DNA of 64,000 nt from an uncultured Acetatifactor sp. GTDB taxonomy: Bacteria; Bacillota; Clostridia; Lachnospirales; Lachnospiraceae. The DNA lies in NCBI GenBank assembly GCA_910578185.1, contig CAJTPN010000015.1:1-64000 (forward strand). Reading direction: 5' to 3'. Positions 24,607 through 33,715 of this stretch are shown piece after piece; positions within the stretch are counted from its first letter, which is position 1; the number at the start of each line of letters is the position of its first letter. A program made the position numbers and the translations under genes. The notes under the pieces were generated by a model. The model saw nothing but the letters and a program-made list of their open reading frames with translations. It ran no database searches and was not told where the DNA came from.

Positions 24607-27600
24607 ATGCAGGCATTATTGGCGCCGCTTCAGGAATTGGCGGATTACGACGATATCAGAGCTGCCATTAGAAAAGGTACTTCCATGGCCATTACCGGCT
24701 GTGTGGACTCTCAGAAGCTGCATATGATATATGGGCTGGGCGAAGGATTTCGGATCAAGATGATCGTGACATACAGCGATTTGAAAGCCAAAGAACTTTA
24801 TGAAGAATATAAGTTTTATGACAGGAATGTCGTACTGTACCCTGCCAAGGATTTGATATTTTTTCAGGCGGATATCCATGGAAATCAGCTGATTCGGGAG
24901 CGGGTCAAGACTCTTCGCAGGTTGATGGAGAAGAAACCAGTAACCATCGTCACCACATATGCGGCACTGATGACACCACAGGTTATGTGGGACAGGGACA
25001 AAGACGTGATTGAAATCAACAGGGGAGGTACTCTGAGGGAAGAAGAGACAAGCAGGCGTCTGGTGGCCATGGGTTATGAGAAAAGCTACCAGGTGGAAAG
25101 TCCCGGACAGTTTTCTGTCAGGGGAGGTATTCTGGATATTTTTGACCTGACTGAGGAGAATCCTTATCGAATTGAATTGTGGGGGGATGAGGTGGAATCC
25201 ATCCGCAGTTTTGATGTGTTGAGCCAGCGATCCATTGAGAACCTGGAGGGGGTCAGTGTGTTTCCTGCCACGGAATTCGTGTTGGAGGAGGAAAGGATTC
25301 GCACCGGCATCAAAAGGCTTGAGGCCGAGGGCGCAAAGCAGGAAAAGCTTTTTCGGGATGAATTTCTGACGGAAGAGGCACATAGAATCGCTTCTCAGGT
25401 CAGAGAGTTAAAAGAACAGCTTCTGGAATTTAAGAGTTTGGTCAATCTGGAAGGTTATATCAGGTACTTCTATGAGGAAACGGTGACGCTGCCGGAGCTG
25501 CTCATTGGCTTTGCAGGGCAAAGAGGCACTGGTCCCGTATTTTTTATGGAGGAGCCGTCCCGCATCAGAGAACAGGCGGAGGCGGTGGAACAGGAATTCC
25601 GCGAGAGTATGGAACAGCGTGCCCGGAAGGGCTATGTGCTGCCCGGCCAGATGGATATTTTGTACGGCGGGGAACAGGTTGCGGCCAGGCTGCTGCAGGG
25701 CAGCGTGGTGACAGTGTCTACCATGGATGTGAAAGGAGGCTTCTTTAAGGCGGATTTAAAGGCTGATATTTCAGCCAGAAGCGTTGCCTCTTATAACAAC
25801 AGTTTTGAGGCGCTGGTAAAGGATTTAAAGATGTACCGCAGAAACGGCTGCAGGGTGCTTTTGCTGTCGGGTTCCAGAACCAGAGCAAAGCGGTTGGCGG
25901 AGGATTTGCGTGATCAGGAGCTGGCGGCGGTGTACACTGAAGATCCCATGCGGGAGGTACAGCCGGGAGAGGTGCTAACCTACTATGGGCATGTGGGAAA
26001 GGGGTTTGAGTATCCCCTGCTGAAATTTGTGGTGATCTCGGAGACGGATATTTTCGGGGCGGAAAAAAAGAAGAAAAAGGCAAAGAAGCGTTACCAGGGA
26101 CAGAAGGTCAAGGATTTTAATGATCTGAAGGTAGGGGATTACGTGGTGCATGAGAGTCATGGTCTGGGGATTTATCAGGGCATTGAAAAGGTTGAGATGG
26201 AAGGGGTGGTGAAAGACTATATCAAGATAGAGTACCGGGATGGAGGAAATCTGTATGTGCTGGCCACCGGTCTTGACTTGATACAGAAATATGCTTCCGC
26301 CGATGCCAGAAGGCCAAAGCTGAATAAACTGGGAACGAAGGAATGGGAACGCACCAAGAAAAAGGTTCGGGGCGCCGTAAACGAGGTGGCAAAGGATCTG
26401 GTGGAATTATATGCCCTGCGCCAGCAAAGCGCCGGATATCAATTTGACAAGGATACGGTGTGGCAGCGGGAATTTGAGGAAATGTTTCCTTTTGAGGAGA
26501 CGGAGGACCAGTTGTCGGCCATTGCCGATACCAAGGCGGATATGGAGAGCAGCAGGATTATGGACCGGCTGATCTGCGGCGATGTGGGCTACGGAAAGAC
26601 GGAGATTGCAATCAGAGCAGCTTTTAAAGCGGTGCAGGAAGGGAAACAGGTGGTATATCTGGTACCTACCACCATTCTTGCCCAGCAGCATTATACTACC
26701 TTTGTACAGCGCATGAAAGACTATCCTGTCAGGGTGGATTTGATGAGCCGCTTCCGCACACCGGGGGAAATCAAGAAGACGGTTACGGATCTGCAAAAAG
26801 GTAGGGTGGATATTGTCATCGGAACCCATAGAGTTTTGTCGGATGATGTGAAGTTTAAGGATCTGGGACTTTTGGTTATCGACGAAGAGCAGCGCTTTGG
26901 TGTGGCCCACAAGGAGAAGATCAAGAAGCTTAAGGAAAATGTGGATGTGCTCACTTTGACGGCCACTCCGATCCCAAGAACCCTTCACATGAGCCTGATC
27001 GGCATTCGTGATATGAGTGTGCTGGAGGAGGCGCCGGAGGACAGGCAGCCCATTCAGACTTTTGTGTGTGAATATAATGACGAACTGGTGCGGGAAGCCA
27101 TATCCAGGGAGCTGGCAAGGGGCGGACAGGTCTACTACGTTTATAATCGTGTGAACAATATCGGCGATGTGGCGGCGCGCATCTCGGCGCTTGTTCCGGA
27201 AGCATCGGTGGCCTTCGCCCATGGGCAGATGAAGGAGCACGAGCTGGAGAAGATTATGTATGATTTTATTAACGGGGAAGTGGAAGTATTGGTGTCCACC
27301 ACCATTATAGAAACCGGTTTGGACATTCCAAACGTGAATACCATGATCATACATGACTCCGATAATATGGGGCTTTCTCAGCTCTATCAGCTCCGTGGAC
27401 GGGTGGGGCGTTCCAATCGAACAGCGTACGCCTTTTTGATGTATAAGCGGGATAAGATGTTGAAGGAAGTCGCGGAAAAGCGGCTGGCGGCCATCAGGGA
27501 ATTTACCGATCTGGGCAGCGGTTTTAAGATCGCTATGCGCGATCTGGAGATTCGCGGTGCCGGCAATCTGTTGGGGGTGCGCCAGCACGGGCATATGGAA

Positions 27601-28158
27601 GCCGTAGGATACGATCTGTACTGTAAGATGCTCAGTGAGGCAGTGCATGTAGTAAAAGGAGAGACGGCAGCGGAAGATTTTGCAACCGTGGTGGATTTGG
27701 ATGTAGACGCCTTTATCCCGCCAACTTATATTGTCAATGAGGTGCAGAAGCTGGATATATATAAGCGGATTGCAGGCATTGAAAACAGCAGGGAACGGGA
27801 CGATATGAGAGACGAATTGCTGGATCGTTTCGGGGAAATTCCCAAATCTGTGGATAATCTGCTGCGGATTGCGCTGATTCGTGTGGCGGCGCACAAGCTC
27901 TATATGACGGAGATTCGGGGGAAAAATGGGAGAATCACTTTCAATCTCCGTCCGGACGCGGGACTGGATCCCCTGAAAATACCGCCTATGATACACAGGT
28001 ATGGGAAGGATCTTGCGTTTACCGCATACGGTAATCCTTTTTTTACCTATAAATATAAAAAAACGGGCTTGGCGGAGAAAGATGCGGAGCTGCTTTTGAA
28101 CAGGACGGAGAAACTTTTGACGGAAATGGGAGAACTTTTGCTGGAAAATACGCTTTGA
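24607..28158 (+). CDS. mfd: transcription-repair coupling factor
   Basis: 1,183 residues, full length. It removes stalled RNA polymerase at DNA damage and recruits UvrA. From the N-terminus: UvrB-like domain (about 1-350), a Lys-rich linker (KKKKKAKKRYQGQ near 490), the CarD-like RNA-polymerase-interacting domain (VGDYVVHESHGLGIYQGI), and the SF2 translocase with Walker A GDVGYGKT, DEEQ box and TATPIPRTL. The TRCF C-terminal domain closes it. The ATG at 24607 follows AGGGAGGCAGATT. Confidence 0.97.
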   Translation: MQALLAPLQELADYDDIRAAIRKGTSMAITGCVDSQKLHMIYGLGEGFRIKMIVTYSDLKAKELYEEYKFYDRNVVLYPAKDLIFFQADIHGNQLIRERVKTLRRLMEKKPVTIVTTYAALMTPQVMWDRDKDVIEINRGGTLREEETSRRLVAMGYEKSYQVESPGQFSVRGGILDIFDLTEENPYRIELWGDEVESIRSFDVLSQRSIENLEGVSVFPATEFVLEEERIRTGIKRLEAEGAKQEKLFRDEFLTEEAHRIASQVRELKEQLLEFKSLVNLEGYIRYFYEETVTLPELLIGFAGQRGTGPVFFMEEPSRIREQAEAVEQEFRESMEQRARKGYVLPGQMDILYGGEQVAARLLQGSVVTVSTMDVKGGFFKADLKADISARSVASYNNSFEALVKDLKMYRRNGCRVLLLSGSRTRAKRLAEDLRDQELAAVYTEDPMREVQPGEVLTYYGHVGKGFEYPLLKFVVISETDIFGAEKKKKKAKKRYQGQKVKDFNDLKVGDYVVHESHGLGIYQGIEKVEMEGVVKDYIKIEYRDGGNLYVLATGLDLIQKYASADARRPKLNKLGTKEWERTKKKVRGAVNEVAKDLVELYALRQQSAGYQFDKDTVWQREFEEMFPFEETEDQLSAIADTKADMESSRIMDRLICGDVGYGKTEIAIRAAFKAVQEGKQVVYLVPTTILAQQHYTTFVQRMKDYPVRVDLMSRFRTPGEIKKTVTDLQKGRVDIVIGTHRVLSDDVKFKDLGLLVIDEEQRFGVAHKEKIKKLKENVDVLTLTATPIPRTLHMSLIGIRDMSVLEEAPEDRQPIQTFVCEYNDELVREAISRELARGGQVYYVYNRVNNIGDVAARISALVPEASVAFAHGQMKEHELEKIMYDFINGEVEVLVSTTIIETGLDIPNVNTMIIHDSDNMGLSQLYQLRGRVGRSNRTAYAFLMYKRDKMLKEVAEKRLAAIREFTDLGSGFKIAMRDLEIRGAGNLLGVRQHGHMEAVGYDLYCKMLSEAVHVVKGETAAEDFATVVDLDVDAFIPPTYIVNEVQKLDIYKRIAGIENSRERDDMRDELLDRFGEIPKSVDNLLRIALIRVAAHKLYMTEIRGKNGRITFNLRPDAGLDPLKIPPMIHRYGKDLAFTAYGNPFFTYKYKKTGLAEKDAELLLNRTEKLLTEMGELLLENTL

Positions 28159-28241
28159 GAGAGTTTTATGACCCTTAAAATATGTTACCTTTAATTCAGA
28201 TTTGAAACAATAAACTAAAATCAGGATTGGAGGTAACGATT

Positions 28242-28349
28242 ATGAAAGGCTATTTTACTGCGGAGGGATACATGGGATTGGTGGACGGGCGATATATGTT
28301 GTTTGCCACGGAGACGGATTATATGGAATACATGGAGGAGCGATTGTGA
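28242..28349 (+). CDS. 35-residue small protein with strong translation signals
   Basis: A short ORF with an excellent GGAGG site 8 bases upstream of its ATG, and a near-perfect terminator starting 12 bases after its stop. The peptide starts MKGYFTAEGYMGLVDG and ends DYMEYMEERL; it is acidic, rich in Tyr, Gly and Met, and has no signal peptide. I do not recognise a named family. The composition and the tight, self-contained unit argue for a real gene of a small conserved type. Upstream GTTACCT can pair with the AGGTAAC that contains the ribosome binding site, which could control translation. Confidence 0.6.
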   Translation: MKGYFTAEGYMGLVDGRYMLFATETDYMEYMEERL

Positions 28350-28360
28350 AAGGAAATAAA

Positions 28361-28402
28361 AACAACCTGAGACCGGAAATTGCATGGTCTCAGGTTGTTT
28401 TT
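28361..28402 (+). terminator. strong intrinsic terminator
   Basis: AACAACCTGAGACC (28361-28374) and GGTCTCAGGTTGTT (28386-28399) form a perfect 14-bp stem with an 11-base loop followed by TTTTT. Confidence 0.9.
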
Positions 28403-28821
28403 ATAGATACACCTGTCGGTATGCCAAACCGCCATAGTCGTGTGCGGAATTTATTTGGATGCGATGGCATGGGCGTGAAGTAGTGGGAGGAAATGGGATC
28501 ATTTTCCCGGCGATAACATGTTAAGTAAGGGAAAGGCCCGTGATGGACAGCTCATAGGATCGGAAAAGAGCTATCTATGTGAAATCGGCGGGTTTCAGGG
28601 AAGCTGGGCATTGGATATGAGGGCATTTGGGTACTCGACGATACCCGAATGGCTCTTATGGACGGGAATCTCACTTGGGATAATTCCATGGACTTTTGGC
28701 GGTTAACATGATATAATTACCATATTCAGACAGGAAATGGCCGGTAGTTTACAGCAGTCCGGGAGAGGAAACTTCACACGTTAGCGCCTTCGCGCTGGGA
28801 TTTTAAGATAGGAGGTATGGT
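28403..28821. other. 419-base gap before the PfkB gene
   Basis: Apart from the promoter at 28689-28717 it contains a 10-bp hairpin with one G-U pair (CATTTGGGTA and TACCCGAATG around 28622-28650) and a small AGCGC-CTTC-GCGCT hairpin around 28784. A 62-codon open frame (28518-28706) lacks a ribosome binding site and runs into the promoter; I do not call it a gene. Confidence 0.45.
28689..28717 (+). promoter_or_regulatory. promoter of the PfkB kinase gene
   Basis: TGGACT (28689-28694) and a perfect TATAAT (28712-28717) are 17 bases apart with a TG pair one base upstream of the -10 (extended -10). About 100 bases of leader follow. Confidence 0.5.
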
Positions 28822-29844
28822 ATGAAAAGAGAATTTGATCTGCTTTCACTGGGGGAAATTATGCTCAGGCTGTCGCCGCCGGATAATGAGCGAATTACCA
28901 GAGGGGATACTCTCAGCAAGCAGGCGGGAGGAGCGGAACTGAATTCCGCTACAGGTGCTGCCATGCTGGGGCTTCGCTGCGGAATTATCTCAAAGCTTCC
29001 CGCCAATGACTTAGGCATGTATATCAAAAACCGTGTGCGTCTGTGCGGTGTCAGCGACGATTATCTGGTATACGATGAGAGTAAGGATGCCAGACTGGGG
29101 GTATATTATTATGAGAACGGCGCTTACCCCCGCAAGCCCCGTATTGTCTATGACAGGAAAAACACTTCGTTGAACAAGATATCCGTAAATGATTATGATG
29201 AGAGCTTGTTCGGTGCGGCGCGCTGCTTCCACACAAGCGGTATCACGCTGGCGCTGAGCCCTCAGGTCAGGGAGACGGCCATTGATATGATGAAGCGGTT
29301 TAAGGCCCAGGGAACCCTGATTTCCTTTGACGTGAATTTTCGAGGCAATCTTTGGACGGGAGCGGAGGCGAAAGAATGCATTGAATCCGTTCTGCCCTAT
29401 GTGGATATTTTCTTCTGTTCCGAAGACACGGCCAGACTGACCTTTTTAAAAGAAGGGAATGCAAAGGAGATTATGAAGAGCTTTGCCCGGGAATATCCGA
29501 TCTCCATTGTGGCGTCCACACAGCGCATTGTCCATAGTCCCAAACGCCATACCTTTGGTTCTATTATATACAGTGCCAAGGACGACACCTATTATGAGGA
29601 AGCGCCTTATGCGGACATTGAGGTGGTGGATCGAATCGGAAGCGGCGATGCTTACATATCGGGAGTTCTCTATGGGCTGCTTTCCCATGAGGGGGATTAC
29701 CAGAAGGCATTGGAATACGGCAATGCCGTAAGTGCGCTTAAGAATACCATTCCGGGTGATCTGATCAGTACCGATCTGAAGGAAATTGAAGGGATTATCA
29801 AGGAGCATAAGTCCACGGGACGAATTGCGGAGATGGACAGATAA
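28822..29844 (+). CDS. PfkB-family sugar kinase, KdgK-like
   Basis: 340 residues. The ribokinase fold is clear: N-terminal SLGEIMLRLSPPDNERI (as in 2-keto-3-deoxygluconate kinases), the DVNFRGNLW motif near residue 173, and the anion hole GSGDAYISG with the catalytic Asp near residue 275. KDG kinase phosphorylates the product of uronic acid catabolism, which would fit a pectin-using strain, but substrate specificity cannot be read from the sequence alone. The ATG at 28822 follows AGGAGGTATGGT. Confidence 0.82.
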   Translation: MKREFDLLSLGEIMLRLSPPDNERITRGDTLSKQAGGAELNSATGAAMLGLRCGIISKLPANDLGMYIKNRVRLCGVSDDYLVYDESKDARLGVYYYENGAYPRKPRIVYDRKNTSLNKISVNDYDESLFGAARCFHTSGITLALSPQVRETAIDMMKRFKAQGTLISFDVNFRGNLWTGAEAKECIESVLPYVDIFFCSEDTARLTFLKEGNAKEIMKSFAREYPISIVASTQRIVHSPKRHTFGSIIYSAKDDTYYEEAPYADIEVVDRIGSGDAYISGVLYGLLSHEGDYQKALEYGNAVSALKNTIPGDLISTDLKEIEGIIKEHKSTGRIAEMDR

Positions 29845-29875
29845 ATGATAGAATAGCGACAAAAATGGGAGGATT

Positions 29876-31711
29876 GTGTTGGAGGAGTCAAATCGAACCC
29901 CAATGAGGTATCAAGGCCTGTGGGGAAAGAGAATTTTATATTTTCTCCTTTCCTGTCTGGCTGTTTTTGCACTGCACTGCCGATTTGAGATATTTGGAGG
30001 CGGTTTTCCGGATTCCGATCTGCTGAATGGATTGAATAAACTCTATGATGCCTTCAGCGGACCGGAGTTTGTCGATCTGCTTGTCTTGGCAGCAATCTAC
30101 AAGATGCTGTGGTTTGCGGATGAAAAGTGTGAGCAGGCAGGGATTGGAACCCTGATTTTTTCTTTTGGACTGTCCGTGCTGCTGGTGGCGGCAATTAGTT
30201 TTAAGAAATTTAATTCCACCGCATTTTTACGTGCCAATAGTTTTCAGTTGTTCATATCCTGTATATGTATCGCCGGATTTTGGGTGATGATTTACAATCT
30301 GATCCGATGCCTGTACGCTTTGTTTCCCGGGGAAGGTTTTGGGATTATGGAGACAAAGGCCGGGAAAGGGAAAAGCTTTCTGGAAAAGTATTTTTTCCCA
30401 GTGGGTTTTTTCGTGATTTTTCTGGGCTGGCTGCCCTGGATATTGATGAACTATCCTGGCTCAGGCTGTCCTGACAGTGTTTTGCAGCTGAAAGAATTTT
30501 TCGGGGAGGAACCATGGGCGGCGGGACATCCGCCGCTTTCTACCTGTATCATGGGCGGTCTGGTGGCGCTGGGACGATGGCTGGCGGACGCAAATTTCGG
30601 TTTTTTTCTCTATTGTCTCCTGCAGACCTGTGTTGGCGCGTGGGTATTTTCGTTAAGCATGAAAAAGCTGCGGGACATAGGGGTTGGCGTCGGTTGGTGT
30701 ATGGCGGGAATTGTGTTTTTTGCCTTTACACCCTTTTGGGGCACTTATGCGCAGTGGGTGGAAAAAGATCTTCTCTATGCGGAGGCCGCTTTGCTGCAGA
30801 CCATCTGTATGATGGAAATCCTGGTGAAAAAACAGTGTGACAAAAGGGATACGGCGCTGCTTTTCATTTCTACGCTGGCGGCGGTGTTCCTGCGCAATAA
30901 TGGGATACATGCCGTTCTCCCGGCCTTGCTGCTTTTGGCAATCTGGCTTCGGGGAGTCAGCCGCAGACGGGTTGGGCTGGTTATGCTGGTCACGTTGATC
31001 GCTTATGAAGGCACCATGAGAGTATTGTATCCGGCGCTGGATATGGGAGGAATACCTGTCTCGGAGTCTTTGAGTATTCCCTTCCAACAGACTGCGAGAT
31101 ATGTCTGTGAACACGGGAATGAGGTTACGGAACAGGAGAGAGAGGTGCTTGAGAAGACCTTTGGCTATGAAAATCTGTTCGGTTACAACCCGGTCATCTC
31201 TGATCCGGTAAAAATTCGTTACAGGGGAGCGGAGCTGGGTGAATATTTTAAGGTATGGTTTGGCATGTTCTGGAAACATCCGGGGACTTATGTCTCTGCC
31301 TTTGTCAACCAGGCTTATGGCTACCTTGCGCCTGTGGAACCCAATATAGAGGCCTGGATACAGGAGGAGTACGATTATGACTATATGAGGGAGTTGGGGC
31401 TGTACCATGTGTTTGATATTAAGCTTGCCTATGTGTTGGCTCAGATCTGGCATTTGAGTATGAGGCTTCCCCTGGTGAAATATTTGTGTATGCCTGGTTT
31501 GTACACTTGGATTGTAATGATATTGGCGCTGTTACTCTTAAAGCGCAGACGATATGCAGCATTAATTCTCTTTGTGCCCGGTTTTATGAATATTCTTGTC
31601 TGTCTTGCCTCCCCGCTGGCCAATGCCATCAGGTATGAACTGCCCACGGTGGCTTCGGTGCCGCTTTTGCTTGGATGGGCTTATTCTTGGCTGGCAAGGC
31701 GTGAGGGATAA
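29876..31711 (+). CDS. large polytopic membrane protein, DUF6020-like
   Basis: About 611 residues with 12 or so hydrophobic helices. The region WILMNYPGSGCPDSVLQLKEFFGE, followed by WAAGHPPLSTCIMGG, and the central WVEKDLLYAE segment match my memory of the DUF6020 family of envelope glycosyltransferase-like proteins in Lachnospiraceae; function is unproven. The start is GTG 29876 or TTG 29879, the latter better spaced from GGGAGG. It follows the kinase by 31 bases and converges with the GT39-like gene. Confidence 0.7.
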   Translation: MLEESNRTPMRYQGLWGKRILYFLLSCLAVFALHCRFEIFGGGFPDSDLLNGLNKLYDAFSGPEFVDLLVLAAIYKMLWFADEKCEQAGIGTLIFSFGLSVLLVAAISFKKFNSTAFLRANSFQLFISCICIAGFWVMIYNLIRCLYALFPGEGFGIMETKAGKGKSFLEKYFFPVGFFVIFLGWLPWILMNYPGSGCPDSVLQLKEFFGEEPWAAGHPPLSTCIMGGLVALGRWLADANFGFFLYCLLQTCVGAWVFSLSMKKLRDIGVGVGWCMAGIVFFAFTPFWGTYAQWVEKDLLYAEAALLQTICMMEILVKKQCDKRDTALLFISTLAAVFLRNNGIHAVLPALLLLAIWLRGVSRRRVGLVMLVTLIAYEGTMRVLYPALDMGGIPVSESLSIPFQQTARYVCEHGNEVTEQEREVLEKTFGYENLFGYNPVISDPVKIRYRGAELGEYFKVWFGMFWKHPGTYVSAFVNQAYGYLAPVEPNIEAWIQEEYDYDYMRELGLYHVFDIKLAYVLAQIWHLSMRLPLVKYLCMPGLYTWIVMILALLLLKRRRYAALILFVPGFMNILVCLASPLANAIRYELPTVASVPLLLGWAYSWLARREG

Positions 31712-31714
31712 CTG

Positions 31715-31757
31715 ACGGCCGATAGATGGAGGAAAACTTCCATGCATCGGCCGTTTG
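31715..31757. terminator. terminator between convergent membrane-protein genes
   Basis: ACGGCCGAT (31715-31723) and ATCGGCCGT (31746-31754) form a 9-bp stem that continues with GATGGA/TTCCATGC pairing, followed by TTTGCC. The T-tract is short. Confidence 0.5.
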
Positions 31758-31842
31758 CCCTGCTTTCGGATGGGGAGTTGTGGAAGGTATGGCCCTGCAG
31801 AGGTGTCTCTGGATGAAAATATGCCGTACTTTGGCCCAGGTT

Positions 31843-33447
31843 TTATTCCAATACATAAACTGCGAAAAAGGTATCCGAGCGCAGGGGAGTAAAGGTGTGC
31901 AGTTTTTCATTTCCTGCCACGATTCGTTGTAGGATATCTTCGGATCCCACCACATAAACGATCAATTTTTCTGCTGTCTTCAGAAGAGGACTGTCTTCTA
32001 TGGTTTGTTCTTCCTGATAATCCAGATAAATCACATGTTCATAAGGCCAAAGCTCATTTGCCATAAACCAGGAGCGGTGTTTGGCTTCTCTGTTATAGAT
32101 TACCACCACGGGATATTGTGCGTTTTCCTGAGAAAAGCGCACCTTTTCCCCGCTTTCCGGATAGAGGAAAAGTATGTTGCCTTTTATTGTTCCTAATATT
32201 GCCGGGACAGCGATCAGGGAGGCAAGCAGAATGCCCGGGATTTTATGGACCGATGCTTTTGCTTCGGAATGGATCAGCAGACCGGCTTTGCAAATGCAGT
32301 AAGACATCAAGGGAAGGAGGATGGCGCCCACGGGATAAAAATATCGACTGGAGCTGTCTCCTAAAAATAAAGATGTCCTGCATAAGATCCATACGGATAA
32401 CACGCCAGCCATCATGCAGATGAACAGCGCCCAACTGTTTGTATCCGTGGAAGAAAGGTGGGTTTTCCTGTTCTTTGCCAAGTAAAAGATAACGATTGCA
32501 AGTGCAAGGCCGAAAATGATCATGGATGGCGCAAAAAGATCCGCAAAAAAGTTTTTATCTATGATTGGGAGAAAAAGCTTCAGCCGTTCAAAGGGCGCGG
32601 AGTCAAACAGTCCGCTCAGGGTATCCTCGCCGCGATATCCGTTGAAGATATGATCCAGACATGCGGGATAAGTCAGTATAGCCAGTCCGATGAAGCAGAC
32701 TTGTACCACGCCGTAAATCAGCATTCTGCCGATTCCTTTTCGGCGGACGACTGTGTATATACAATAGCCTAAAGTGAGAAAAAATGCCATAAACAGACAA
32801 AAATAATGTGTCAGGAAGGATAGATAACATATGATGCCGCCGCTGATTGTGAGCGCTGCAAATTTTTTCCTGCCAAGCTGGGAACAGGTCATGAGAAGGA
32901 TGAAAATGTCAGCATAAAGAACGGTCCACATAGCACTCATTGCATACATTCTGGTAAACATGACACTGCTGATCACCGACGGCCAGATGGCATATGTCAG
33001 GCCTGCCGCACAGGCCAGAAGGCGGCGATTTCTGCTCTTGTCCGCACAATAAAAAAAGAACATGACCCCACAGCAGGAAATCAGAGAAAAAATTGTGTTT
33101 AGGCCTATGCCAAACCATTTGTAAAAACGGTTTGGAAACAGGGACATTAGAAAATGCAGGGAAAGGTAATATAAGGGCGGGTGTACATCCGATTCCTGAA
33201 TTTTTGATATGGCTTTAAAGTCAAATCTGTGCTCATCTGTCACAAGAAACTGTCTTTGCACATCATATCCCCGCAGCTCCCAAAGAGAACTGTCATACGG
33301 ATAGAGGTTCAGATTTCCAGCGCTGGTGAAATAAGAGTAATATTCATCCTCGTGGAAGCCTTCCTTTTGCAGACCATAATAAAGTATCAGCAGGATATGG
33401 ACAACTATTATGGCAGTATACAGCAGAATAAATTTTCTGGATTTCAT
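31843..33447 (-). CDS. GT39/ArnT-like membrane glycosyltransferase
   Basis: 534 residues from the ATG at 33447. An N-terminal helix is followed by the outer loop FHEDEYYSYF, which contains the Asp-Glu pair of GT-C glycosyltransferases, then VHPPLYYLSLHFL and about ten further helices; the C-terminal ~100 residues are a soluble domain. Such enzymes move sugars from polyprenyl carriers to surface acceptors. Upstream in-frame codons to 33603 lack a ribosome binding site. It lies tail-to-tail with the DUF6020-like gene; both may act on cell-surface polymers. Confidence 0.75.
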   Translation of the reverse strand: MKSRKFILLYTAIIVVHILLILYYGLQKEGFHEDEYYSYFTSAGNLNLYPYDSSLWELRGYDVQRQFLVTDEHRFDFKAISKIQESDVHPPLYYLSLHFLMSLFPNRFYKWFGIGLNTIFSLISCCGVMFFFYCADKSRNRRLLACAAGLTYAIWPSVISSVMFTRMYAMSAMWTVLYADIFILLMTCSQLGRKKFAALTISGGIICYLSFLTHYFCLFMAFFLTLGYCIYTVVRRKGIGRMLIYGVVQVCFIGLAILTYPACLDHIFNGYRGEDTLSGLFDSAPFERLKLFLPIIDKNFFADLFAPSMIIFGLALAIVIFYLAKNRKTHLSSTDTNSWALFICMMAGVLSVWILCRTSLFLGDSSSRYFYPVGAILLPLMSYCICKAGLLIHSEAKASVHKIPGILLASLIAVPAILGTIKGNILFLYPESGEKVRFSQENAQYPVVVIYNREAKHRSWFMANELWPYEHVIYLDYQEEQTIEDSPLLKTAEKLIVYVVGSEDILQRIVAGNEKLHTFTPLRSDTFFAVYVLE

Positions 33448-33639
33448 ATTTCCGGATCCTTTCACATAAAACGGCGAATTGTAATTATCTGATCCATACG
33501 GCTTCGCGGCGGCAAAAATTTCCATGGCTGGATTGCACATGAAATTATACAATACTGGGAGAGATATGTAAATACTTTTTGTCCCGTGGGCATTTTCTGA
33601 CATTCTTGGCTTAGTGGCCTATTTCCATATCTCTTTGGC

Positions 33640-33668
33640 TTGCATTCTTTTATTATATGTGGTAAATT
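33640..33668 (+). promoter_or_regulatory. promoter of the MarR-PNPOx pair
   Basis: TTGCAT (33640-33645) and TAAATT (33663-33668) are separated by 17 bases. The palindrome at 33678-33700 starts 10 bases downstream, so a bound repressor would cover the transcription start. Confidence 0.45.
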
Positions 33669-33677
33669 ATAAATGAT

Positions 33678-33700
33678 CTATATAGAAATATTCTAAATAG
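33678..33700. promoter_or_regulatory. MarR-type operator palindrome
   Basis: CTATATAGAA (33678-33687), ATA, TTCTAAATAG (33691-33700): a 23-bp inverted repeat with 9 of 10 positions matching. It abuts the AGGAGG site of the MarR gene, typical for autorepression. Confidence 0.6.
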
Positions 33701-33715
33701 ATAGGAGGTGATGGC

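Noticed and set aside
26407..27996. 529-codon open frame on the minus strand
   Set aside because: It is the shadow of mfd; the mfd helicase motifs on the + strand are unambiguous.
28518..28706. 62-codon frame before the PfkB gene
   Set aside because: No ribosome binding site and it runs up to the kinase promoter.
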